A model generated the notes under the pieces. The model was not told where the DNA came from, made no database searches, and saw only the letters and a list, made by a program, of their open reading frames with translations. Position numbers and translations under genes: made by a program. From positions 1-39,513 of the forward strand of contig JAMPHJ010000014.1 of the NCBI GenBank assembly GCA_023663465.1: a stretch of DNA of 39,513 nucleotides, in the 5' to 3' direction. This document shows, in pieces, positions 31,985-39,513 of the stretch. How positions within the stretch are numbered: position 1 is the stretch's first letter; each line of letters begins with the position of its first letter. This DNA comes from Muribaculaceae bacterium (GTDB lineage Bacteria; Bacillota; Clostridia; Lachnospirales; Lachnospiraceae).

Positions 31985-33730
31985 TTAAATCAACTGTGTA
32001 ATATCCTCTAATGTTTTCCGAAGTTGTTCTACTGCCTGTCGGATCTCCGCTTTTTTCTCCTCACCCTGACGGGCAACGGCAGCCGACTGTTCCATTTGTT
32101 GTTCCAGTGCCTGTAGCTTGCCATTATGGAACTCCATCAGATTCTTTTTCGCCTGCTCGCTCATTTTCTGATAGGTATCAGCCACTGTTTTTTGTACGGA
32201 AACAAAGAGCGCATCATACTGCCTCTGGATTTCCTGAACAATCTGGGGCTTGCGCTCTTTCAGCTCCTTTTTCCTCATTGCGCCGCCAATACCATCAGCC
32301 ACCAGCGACAAAAAGCCGCTGCTGACCATAGATACCGCAAATCCTACGCTGTCGCCTTTTGTCCAAGTCTTGTTATCCAGTACAAAACGAAAGTTATACT
32401 GTGCATTAGTGTGATGCTCGGACATAGTGCATGTCAGTTCATCAGAAATCGAGTTAAGCTCATCAAACATCCTGACCATATGATGATCGACACAACATGC
32501 CAAGGCTTCCTGCATGGTATCAATGCAGAAGAACGGATAATACTTGGTCAAATCCGACTCAGAATACATTTCCAAAGAAGCGGTTTCTCTTTTCATCCGC
32601 CCTAAAAGTTCATTAATCCACCCAATAGCCTCCCCCTGCATAGAACGAATCATATCATCAATTTTATGGTTGTTTTCCTCCTGTGTCTGTGCCTGTTGCT
32701 CTTTCTGCATCTGAACATTATCCATTGCATGCTGCACATCCTGACTGTCCATTTGAAGTCCCCTTTCCAGCGCAGACAAATCATCATTGATATCTGCTGC
32801 CATGATACGGAGCATTCGCTGCATACGATCCGGCAGGATAGTTTCTTTTTTATTCTGTATCAACTCAGTGAATGTGCTGCGAAACTCCTGAAAGCTTGTC
32901 CCCATTATATCGGCCAGTTGTCGGTTCGGACGCTCCTCCTCCAGTTGGCGGCACCGTTCATCCAATGCACTGAGCATCCAGATTGACTGCCCCGGCAACA
33001 GACCGCTGACTCTATCCTCCAGCATTTCTTTCATTCGTGTGTAATCCACTTCATTTTGAAGCATATCCGTAAAATTGGACACTAAGAATAAGCTGGTGTA
33101 ACGCTGGGGAATAATAGAAGTTTTCAAATATAATTGTTCGCTGCGCGACAGTGGATATGTGACAGAAAAAACATAGATTACAGCATCCGCCTGCTGTAGC
33201 GCTTTACTGACAGCGCCTGTAAAATCCTTTTCAGAATCTTCCAATCCGGGAGTATCAATTACCGTAATATTTTTCAGAATATCAATATTGCGATGGAGTT
33301 CCAATTGCTCAACCGGCTCATCCAATTGTCCAATTACTGCTTCCAAAGCATCACGGCAGAGTTCCTCGTCTGTTAGGGAAAGCCGCTTTCCGCCTGAAAG
33401 AACGATTTCATTACTGTGGGCGCCGTAAGAAATACGGTTCAGCGTAACAGTCTCAGTAGTCACATTTATCGGAACTACATCTTCCCCTAATAAAGCGTTG
33501 ATTAAACTGGATTTTCCACGTTTAAAATCACCACAGATGACCAATGTAAAAGGATCGTTCTTCCTTTGCCGGATATTCTGCTCCCATTCCGTAATCTTTC
33601 CTACCAGCAGTTCTCCCAAAAGTTCCCGATACTTGCTGTCATATTGGTAGGGTTTAAGCTGATCCAGCGAAACCTCAATGTGCTTCATCAATTCCACTGC
33701 GTCATAATAAATTCTATCATTCAATCCCAT
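31985..33730 (-). CDS. Dynamin-like GTPase C
   Basis: 581 residues. The GTPase domain has the P-loop GDFKRGKS at 67-74 and DTPGLED as switch 2; the base-recognition motif is degenerate (LVSNFTD). After residue 300 comes a long helical part rich in Gln/Glu. A hydrophobic patch near 455-480 (VGFAVSMVSSGFLSLVADGIGG) could dip into the membrane. The C-terminal 100 residues are strongly coiled-coil. Dynamin-like proteins bend, fuse or cut membranes with GTP. It lies 15 bp after the M48 protease gene. TAAAGGAG precedes the start. Confidence 0.88.
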   Translation of the reverse strand: MGLNDRIYYDAVELMKHIEVSLDQLKPYQYDSKYRELLGELLVGKITEWEQNIRQRKNDPFTLVICGDFKRGKSSLINALLGEDVVPINVTTETVTLNRISYGAHSNEIVLSGGKRLSLTDEELCRDALEAVIGQLDEPVEQLELHRNIDILKNITVIDTPGLEDSEKDFTGAVSKALQQADAVIYVFSVTYPLSRSEQLYLKTSIIPQRYTSLFLVSNFTDMLQNEVDYTRMKEMLEDRVSGLLPGQSIWMLSALDERCRQLEEERPNRQLADIMGTSFQEFRSTFTELIQNKKETILPDRMQRMLRIMAADINDDLSALERGLQMDSQDVQHAMDNVQMQKEQQAQTQEENNHKIDDMIRSMQGEAIGWINELLGRMKRETASLEMYSESDLTKYYPFFCIDTMQEALACCVDHHMVRMFDELNSISDELTCTMSEHHTNAQYNFRFVLDNKTWTKGDSVGFAVSMVSSGFLSLVADGIGGAMRKKELKERKPQIVQEIQRQYDALFVSVQKTVADTYQKMSEQAKKNLMEFHNGKLQALEQQMEQSAAVARQGEEKKAEIRQAVEQLRKTLEDITQLI

Positions 33731-33745
33731 AGACTCTTCTCTCCT

Positions 33746-34729
33746 TTAACAATTCTTGCTCAGATCAATATATCGTTTACAGCGTTCATCGGTTTCCGAC
33801 TTAGTCCGCATAAGCTGCCCTGGGGTCTTCTGGTCAGGGCGCCATTCATAATATTTCTCACATTCACAAAATTCCTGTAGCGCTGCGATACGGCGCGCAA
33901 TTGCGGGGTGGCTGTCTAAAATCTCACTGTACTTGGCAACGCTGGATACCGTGTGTTCAAGCTGTGCCCGAATGGCATCAAAATCAATCTCGTGTTCATC
34001 ACCAATGACGCCTCCATATATAAGCTTTGCCAACGCCGAATAGCAGTCCTCCCGGCAGTCAGCACAGAGCATTCCGGCACGGTCTGCAGTGACCTCAGAC
34101 GCTCTATTCCACGCAGACAACATGGCCATGCTTCCCACTGTCATCAGACTGGCAAGTAACTGTATAATACCGGTAGTGACGCCGACGGCAACGTTTAGTC
34201 CTGTATTTAATACTAACTGGCTGAGATAGGAATATGACGAATGATAATTCTGAATATGCCCGCATTCATGCCCAATTATATACTTCAACTCGCCGAGGTT
34301 CATACGCTCTATCAGTCCACTATTAATTACGACCATTGGCTCAACGTCATCCATAGCATAAGTAAAAGCATTCATAACTGGATTATTATCAATGAAAACA
34401 TTTGGTATGCCTATTCCCAGAGTCTTGGCACAATCGCAGGAAATCTGGTATATCTCCGGGAATTGTGAAGGTCCTGCCGCCATTGAGGTACGGGTGTATT
34501 CATGAATCTTGCGACTGAGATTTGTTGATGTAATCATCTTCGCCGTATCGTAAAAGCGCGGAATGGAATCCAGCTTTTTGCGGCACTCATAGTCCATTGC
34601 AAAGGCATAATTAGGAATACCGTTGCCGTCCATTCGGTTACTGTCCATCATTTTCCGTTTGGTCAGATAATTGCCGAAGCTACAGTCTATGCCGCTTAAA
34701 GGGGTATTGACAGATTGAAATTGTTCCAT
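33746..34729 (-). CDS. M48 family metalloprotease
   Basis: 327 residues. The zinc site HECGHIQNYH is at 154-163, and the third ligand is probably the Glu or Asp in ASEVTADRAG near 212-220. Hydrophobic stretches after the zinc site (LNTGLNVAVGVTTGIIQLLASLMTVGSMAML) suggest membrane contact. M48 enzymes such as HtpX cut damaged membrane proteins on the cytoplasmic side. There is no signal peptide. Placed between two dynamin-like genes with gaps of about 20 bp, it could mature or remove them. AGGAGAAAATAGAA precedes the ATG. Confidence 0.9.
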   Translation of the reverse strand: MEQFQSVNTPLSGIDCSFGNYLTKRKMMDSNRMDGNGIPNYAFAMDYECRKKLDSIPRFYDTAKMITSTNLSRKIHEYTRTSMAAGPSQFPEIYQISCDCAKTLGIGIPNVFIDNNPVMNAFTYAMDDVEPMVVINSGLIERMNLGELKYIIGHECGHIQNYHSSYSYLSQLVLNTGLNVAVGVTTGIIQLLASLMTVGSMAMLSAWNRASEVTADRAGMLCADCREDCYSALAKLIYGGVIGDEHEIDFDAIRAQLEHTVSSVAKYSEILDSHPAIARRIAALQEFCECEKYYEWRPDQKTPGQLMRTKSETDERCKRYIDLSKNC

Positions 34730-34750
34730 TTCTATTTTCTCCTCTCTTTA

Positions 34751-36808
34751 TCAGCCAGCCAGGCTGCCGCTCTTGATTGTTTCCATGACAGGTGACAGTT
34801 GCCTTATAATCTCATCCACGGATGCAATAATTTTCTCACACTCTTTCGACGCCTGCTCACGCTGCATGGAATTTTTCGTCAAATCCTGCTTAATAAGATC
34901 CAGCGTCTGTTCCGTGTCATGCAGCGCTTTTTCCAGTTCCTCGTTCATAACTGTGGTAAGAGAACCAAAAGCGGCCTCAATACGCTGTTCCAACGTCCTT
35001 TCCAATTCTCCCGAAGCCCTCATTTGTGCTACGGATTCCTTAATCTGCTTTCTGGTATTGTCTATCAATGTCTTATACTCCTGCTCCCCCTTGGATGGGA
35101 ACAGACTCTGAGCTGCAAATTTACCAACTACGCCGCTGGCCGCACTGGCAATCACACACAATGGCAGACCAACGATACCTGCCGGACCCAAAACCACTGC
35201 CGTTGCAAACGTCGTTGCAACGCCCGCGGCAAGCCCTACTGCCGCGCCTTTCACACCTGCTTCCTGATATCCTTTCACTAACCCCGTCAACCCCCATGGA
35301 CCGCCTGCAAAGTCAGTCAGAATATCCAATGCCAATCCCGCAATACCAATAGCATTTTTAACCTTTGGTTCAGAAGCATCGCTGGAAGAAGATAAAGACA
35401 GCTGAACTTCTGAATTCAATTTACCAATCATATCGGAGGCAAAAGCAGCGCTCTGGGCGGCCTGTTCTCCGACTGCATCCATAAGCTGTTTTTGCATACG
35501 CTCACTGAAATTTGACATTTTAGTCTTAATTGTTTCATTGATAACTTCCTGCATTTTCTGCGCAGCCGCCTGCTGACCCGCCTTTTTTGTCAACGATTTT
35601 TTGTCTATAGAAGTCTGCTCCACGATATTGTTCAAATCTCCTCCCAGTTCATCATAGAATGCCTGCATCTGGGTCAGCAGATTCGACTTTGTCTGCTGGG
35701 CAGCGGCATTAATACGGTTGGTTTCTTCCTTTTTACTATTGCGGAATTCAGCGATTTTCTCCATAGCCTGTTTTTGTTTCTGTTCAAATTCTTCCGCACT
35801 GAGCTGTAAGCTGTTTTTCCGCGTTTCAGCGGCATTCAACACATCTGTGGCAGCCCGCGAAATTACAGCAAGGGGAGCTGCCAGCTCCAATGTGCCCCTC
35901 TCTATTGTCAGCATATACGTCAGGGCATCCTCAAATTTGCGTATTCCGCTTTCCTCAAGCAATTCGTCATCCCCCTCTATCCGGGCATCCAACGCATTCA
36001 ACGCAGATATGGGAAAAATATTAATATTTCCGATTTTTGACTTCGCATCTGTATATTCCTTGGATTCCTCCCCGTATATTTCCGCCATCTTATTCAAAAC
36101 CGTTGTCTGAATCTTACGTTTAATGCCATCCACTGCACGTTCACGATCTTTTGGACGAATGGTATCAATCCTGTTTACCAGAAACAGCAGACGTCCCAAA
36201 TCGCTTCCCATAAGTTTATTACGTACAAATTCAGCTTCACTTTTACTGAAAGGCGCATCCGGCACAATTACCATGATAACCGCATCCAGTTTGGGAACAA
36301 TTTCCTCGCTGATCTTATCCATGCGCTCATCATCGTTTAGACCCGGTGTATCAACGATATCCACTCCATTTTGGCAAAACTGGCAAGGATAGTAGACAAT
36401 TGCCTCATCCACCATTTCCGCCCTTCTGGCATTATCATCATTGGTTTTGGTTACATAATCCGCGATTTTATCCACAGGGACTTCTATTACCGAGCCGTCA
36501 TTTTTGATAACCTGCGCATGAGGCTTCAGGTCATAGGTAACCCTGTTCATAGTCGCCGTAGCGGGAAGGACATCCGCCGGCATAATTTCCCTTCCCAGCA
36601 GGGCGTTGATTACCGTACTTTTACCCCTCTTAAACTCACCCATGATTCCTACGGAAAATTTATGACTGGTCAGCTTATGCCGACTGTCTTCAATAGCTTT
36701 TTGACTTTCTTTAAGTTCTAATTGTCCGCACAATTTGCTCATCTGTGTCAGCGCAGTATTGACCTCCGCCACCTTGCCATGATAGCTTGTGTAATCCTTA
36801 TTTTCCAT
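34751..36808 (-). CDS. Dynamin-like GTPase B with a membrane-inserting hydrophobic region
   Basis: 685 residues. The GTPase domain has GEFKRGKS at 57-64, DTPGLND and LVNRIDT in place of NKxD. Residues about 330-460 are helical and Gln/Glu-rich. A long Gly/Ala hydrophobic block (about 490-575, including GLAAGVATTFATAVVLGPAG) is the likely membrane paddle, as in bacterial dynamin-like proteins, and a coiled-coil tail follows. The P-loop-less protein at 30175-30981 derives from this GTPase type. GGGAGGAAG precedes the ATG. A weak internal promoter (TTAAGC, 17 bp, TAAAAT) may lie in the 86-bp gap before it. Confidence 0.9.
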   Translation of the reverse strand: MENKDYTSYHGKVAEVNTALTQMSKLCGQLELKESQKAIEDSRHKLTSHKFSVGIMGEFKRGKSTVINALLGREIMPADVLPATATMNRVTYDLKPHAQVIKNDGSVIEVPVDKIADYVTKTNDDNARRAEMVDEAIVYYPCQFCQNGVDIVDTPGLNDDERMDKISEEIVPKLDAVIMVIVPDAPFSKSEAEFVRNKLMGSDLGRLLFLVNRIDTIRPKDRERAVDGIKRKIQTTVLNKMAEIYGEESKEYTDAKSKIGNINIFPISALNALDARIEGDDELLEESGIRKFEDALTYMLTIERGTLELAAPLAVISRAATDVLNAAETRKNSLQLSAEEFEQKQKQAMEKIAEFRNSKKEETNRINAAAQQTKSNLLTQMQAFYDELGGDLNNIVEQTSIDKKSLTKKAGQQAAAQKMQEVINETIKTKMSNFSERMQKQLMDAVGEQAAQSAAFASDMIGKLNSEVQLSLSSSSDASEPKVKNAIGIAGLALDILTDFAGGPWGLTGLVKGYQEAGVKGAAVGLAAGVATTFATAVVLGPAGIVGLPLCVIASAASGVVGKFAAQSLFPSKGEQEYKTLIDNTRKQIKESVAQMRASGELERTLEQRIEAAFGSLTTVMNEELEKALHDTEQTLDLIKQDLTKNSMQREQASKECEKIIASVDEIIRQLSPVMETIKSGSLAG

Positions 36809-36894
36809 TCAACTTCCTCCCTTATGGTATCTTTTTTATTTTATTCATAAGTTAGAAAATGCTTAATTTTCATACTTTAGAATTTCATTTTTCA

Positions 36895-38652
36895 TTAGCC
36901 TGCCTCGGCAATAAAATCTTCCCTCAGCTCCCGAATATCTATTTCCAGCTGCTGCAGCCTTTCCAAAAGAAACTCTTCTTCTTTATACTTCTGTAGCTGC
37001 TCTATATATTTTGACGTTTTATCGTATACATTCCTGACAAGATTCTGAATCTGATTATCCAGACGTTGCTTAGCCTGCCCAAATATCTGTACAATCTGCT
37101 GCCAACACCGGTTTTTATAATCCGCCAGGGATGATCTAATTACCGGATCAACATATGCCATAATATTCCAATCTGTTCCAATTGCCGCCATATCCGGTAT
37201 TGGAGAACGTAACCAATAAAAATCTTGAATATCTTCTGTTTCCTTTAACGACAAATAATCCGGCAGCGTATCAAGTTCAGGCTCCATAACCTGATACATT
37301 TCCGGAAATGGCTGAACTATTACCTCTAATTCCTTGCGCAGGCCATGACTGCAGGGATCCAATACATTTTTCTGATATTGATACAGATAAGCGCTTTCCG
37401 CTTCATGGCACTGCATATTTATCTCCTTGAATACTTCCTTTATGACTGGGATGAAAACCCTTTTTAATTCCTCATGGGACAATGCTTTCATCTCTCCAAG
37501 AGCATGCGTAAATTTCTTGCGCGCATACGAAAACAATTCTCCTTCATCCGGTATAAAGCGTGCTGTTTCCGCCTCAGACAAGGAAAATAGCTTCGCAGTT
37601 GTTTCATAGCTTACCTGCGCAAAAGCCATTTTCATTTCATTTAGTTGTGCTTCTAAATATCGCTGCTGCAAAAGCCATTCACGGTATTTACATATAAGCT
37701 TATCCAGTTTCCGTTCCGTATTTAAAACAATACTGCTGTTCTGGCTGCTCATAATAATCTGCGGAAGCTTGTCATTCAGATGCCGAAAGCCGCTCTTATT
37801 AAATAGCTCCATATTGTTACAGGAAAGCGCCTCCAAAGCCTCTATTGCAGATACTGCAAAGACGCAGGGATTATCAAAAATAACATGATATTTCCGCATA
37901 ATCTCACTGTCCGGCGCATGAGTCATGGACAGACGTTCTTTTATACTCCCCCTGACACGCTCAACCATATAATCAATAACCTTCTGCCGCTCACATTCCT
38001 TTATATTATCAATCTTGGTGACAACAATGATAATCTGGCATATCTGCGGACTTTCCAGCAATTGTGTTGTAAATGCGCACTCCGTTATGCTAAACGGTAT
38101 GTTTGCGTTTACAGTCACAATTGCCAAGTCAATACTTTCTAAACGTGATATAGTTACCCGGTTCATATCAGCCTCATCATTCATACCGGGGGTGTCAATC
38201 AAATCAACGCCATTTCTGCAAAACAATGACGGATACTCCAAAACTGCTTCATAAATCTGCGATGCGTTCTCTGTTGCATCAGTGGTCAGCTTCGTAATGT
38301 ATTCCGCCAGTTCTTCAATAAGGACGGATTTCTTTTGTCCGTTTTTCATGATAATATAAGCGCTGGGATTATCACCATATGTAATGCGGTTAATTGCCGC
38401 TGTAGTGGGCAGATAATCAGTCGGAAGAAGTTCTTTGCCCAGCAGCGCATTCACAAATGTCGTTTTTCCTCTGTTGAACTCGCCAACAACCGCCACGCGA
38501 AAATTTTTTGTCTCAAAATCCTGACGCAGTTTTATTACTTCTGACTGTAGGCTCTTCAGTTCTTCTACACTGCCTCTTTCCTGCAACAATTTGTCAAATC
38601 GACTAATATGCTCATAAACCCGAAACTCATAGCTTTTATAGTTTACTGACAT
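36895..38652 (-). CDS. Dynamin-like GTPase A, first gene of the locus
   Basis: 585 residues. The GTPase domain shows GEFNRGKT at 57-64, DTPGMND and VVTKIDN, a full set of nucleotide motifs. The rest is mainly helical, with no long hydrophobic block, and ends in a charged coiled coil. Pairs of bacterial dynamin-like proteins often work as hetero-oligomers, so A may partner B and C. GGAGGAGTTT precedes the ATG. Its leader reaches directly into the inverted-repeat segment at 38670-38820, which makes it the gene most directly under that switch. Confidence 0.9.
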   Translation of the reverse strand: MSVNYKSYEFRVYEHISRFDKLLQERGSVEELKSLQSEVIKLRQDFETKNFRVAVVGEFNRGKTTFVNALLGKELLPTDYLPTTAAINRITYGDNPSAYIIMKNGQKKSVLIEELAEYITKLTTDATENASQIYEAVLEYPSLFCRNGVDLIDTPGMNDEADMNRVTISRLESIDLAIVTVNANIPFSITECAFTTQLLESPQICQIIIVVTKIDNIKECERQKVIDYMVERVRGSIKERLSMTHAPDSEIMRKYHVIFDNPCVFAVSAIEALEALSCNNMELFNKSGFRHLNDKLPQIIMSSQNSSIVLNTERKLDKLICKYREWLLQQRYLEAQLNEMKMAFAQVSYETTAKLFSLSEAETARFIPDEGELFSYARKKFTHALGEMKALSHEELKRVFIPVIKEVFKEINMQCHEAESAYLYQYQKNVLDPCSHGLRKELEVIVQPFPEMYQVMEPELDTLPDYLSLKETEDIQDFYWLRSPIPDMAAIGTDWNIMAYVDPVIRSSLADYKNRCWQQIVQIFGQAKQRLDNQIQNLVRNVYDKTSKYIEQLQKYKEEEFLLERLQQLEIDIRELREDFIAEAG

Positions 38653-38669
38653 AAACTCCTCCGAGCACT

Positions 38670-38689
38670 AAAAAGTGTACTTTTGCAAA
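38670..38689 (+). repeat. Left inverted repeat of the putative invertible segment
   Basis: AAAAAGTGTACTTTTGCAAA. Inside it AAAAGT and ACTTTT form 6-bp arms around a central GT (38677-38678). Its exact reverse complement is at 38801-38820. It lies 17 bp upstream of the GTPase A start codon. Confidence 0.85.
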
Positions 38690-38744
38690 CTGTCTGATTT
38701 TATTGGAAATATTTAAAATGTTTTGGAAATGTTTTGCTAATTTG

Positions 38745-38773
38745 TTGAAAAATCAATTTTTAAATGATAAAAT
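38745..38773 (+). promoter_or_regulatory. Promoter inside the inverted-repeat segment, pointing rightward
   Basis: TTGAAA (38745-38750), a 17-bp spacer and TAAAAT (38768-38773) form a good sigma-A promoter. In this orientation it reads toward the 3' end of the recombinase gene, antisense to it. The minus strand of the segment has only poorer matches. AT-rich DNA gives chance hits, so confidence is moderate. Confidence 0.55.
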
Positions 38774-38800
38774 GTAAAACAAGTATTTAAAAATGCTAAA

Positions 38801-38820
38801 TTTGCAAAAGTACACTTTTT
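38801..38820 (-). repeat. Right inverted repeat of the putative invertible segment
   Basis: TTTGCAAAAGTACACTTTTT is the exact reverse complement of 38670-38689. Its core dinucleotide is AC at 38812-38813. It ends 13 bp before the stop codon of the recombinase gene. Confidence 0.85.
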
Positions 38821-38833
38821 CAAATTTTCTTTT

Positions 38834-39490
<657 letters not shown>

Positions 39491-39513
39491 TTATTTCTAG
39501 CGTGAAAGGCTTG

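Larger units (their letters stand above)
38670..38820. promoter_or_regulatory. Putative invertible promoter segment (inverton)
   Basis: A 151-bp AT-rich segment lies between the serine recombinase gene and the GTPase locus. Perfect 20-bp inverted repeats bound 111 bp. Each repeat has 6-bp arms with a 2-bp asymmetric centre (GT on one side, AC on the other), the layout of serine-recombinase crossover sites arranged for inversion. The best promoter inside (38745-38773) points away from the locus. Flipping would aim it at GTPase A. Seen: repeats, cores and promoter. Inferred: inversion. Confidence 0.65.

Noticed and set aside
38670-38820. Intrinsic terminator formed by the inverted repeats
   Set aside because: The arms are separated by 111 bp, too far for a terminator hairpin, and are AT-rich with no T-run logic on either strand.

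Overview
The window looks like chromosomal DNA from a gut-type Clostridia bacterium, most likely Lachnospiraceae. This rests on moderate GC, strong AGGAGG-type ribosome binding sites, the protein families present (RhaB/RhaD, a Csp-like S8 protease, CopA/CsoR, MATE, M18 peptidase, BspA/DUF285 repeats) and the TTGACA/TATAAT promoters. No rRNA, tRNA or CRISPR was seen.

Left part (1-6.0 kb). A partial VanZ-like gene leaves the left edge. It is followed by an L-rhamnose operon on the minus strand: rhamnulokinase, an AraA/FucI-type isomerase in the slot normally held by RhaA, and rhamnulose-1-phosphate aldolase. A divergent AraC-family regulator faces it. A 20-bp tandem repeat array that seems to have grown out of the 3' end of rhaD lies behind the operon, and a MITE-like repeat sits in the regulatory gap.

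Middle part (6.0-17.4 kb). This is a patchwork of independent small units. They are a HigB/HigA-ImmA toxin-antitoxin pair with its own promoter and operator, an S8 protease with a second MITE copy just upstream, and a copper module (CopA with a fused and probably also separately translated CopZ, plus CsoR with two operators). An AbrB/PIN toxin-antitoxin pair, an M18 aminopeptidase, a MATE exporter, an IS1595-like transposase remnant and a broken ORF follow.

Right part (17.4-39.5 kb). This is the exceptional region: about 21 kb of closely packed minus-strand genes. In transcription order they are: GTPase A, GTPase B, an M48 metalloprotease, GTPase C, two zinc-ribbon proteins, a GTPase-like protein that has lost its P-loop, an unknown protein and a zinc-ribbon/FHA protein. 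Next come a transmembrane Ser/Thr kinase with a BspA-repeat ectodomain, an FHA protein, a PP2C phosphatase, an exported trypsin-like protease with a cytoplasmic FHA, a second PP2C and an exported VWA protein with an FHA-like tail. A kinase-gene remnant, a Sel1-like protein and a triple fusion of PARG, ADP-ribosylglycohydrolase and macro domains end the set. I infer one phospho-threonine signalling system that couples envelope sensing to membrane remodelling by dynamin-like GTPases, with ADP-ribose removal attached.

Upstream of this locus is a 151-bp segment bounded by perfect 20-bp inverted repeats, next to a serine recombinase gene. Each repeat contains a 6+2+6 core as expected for serine-recombinase crossover sites. 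The best promoter inside the segment points away from the operon in this sequence. The simplest reading is that the whole system is phase-variable and captured here in the OFF orientation. This is inference from sequence and was not tested.
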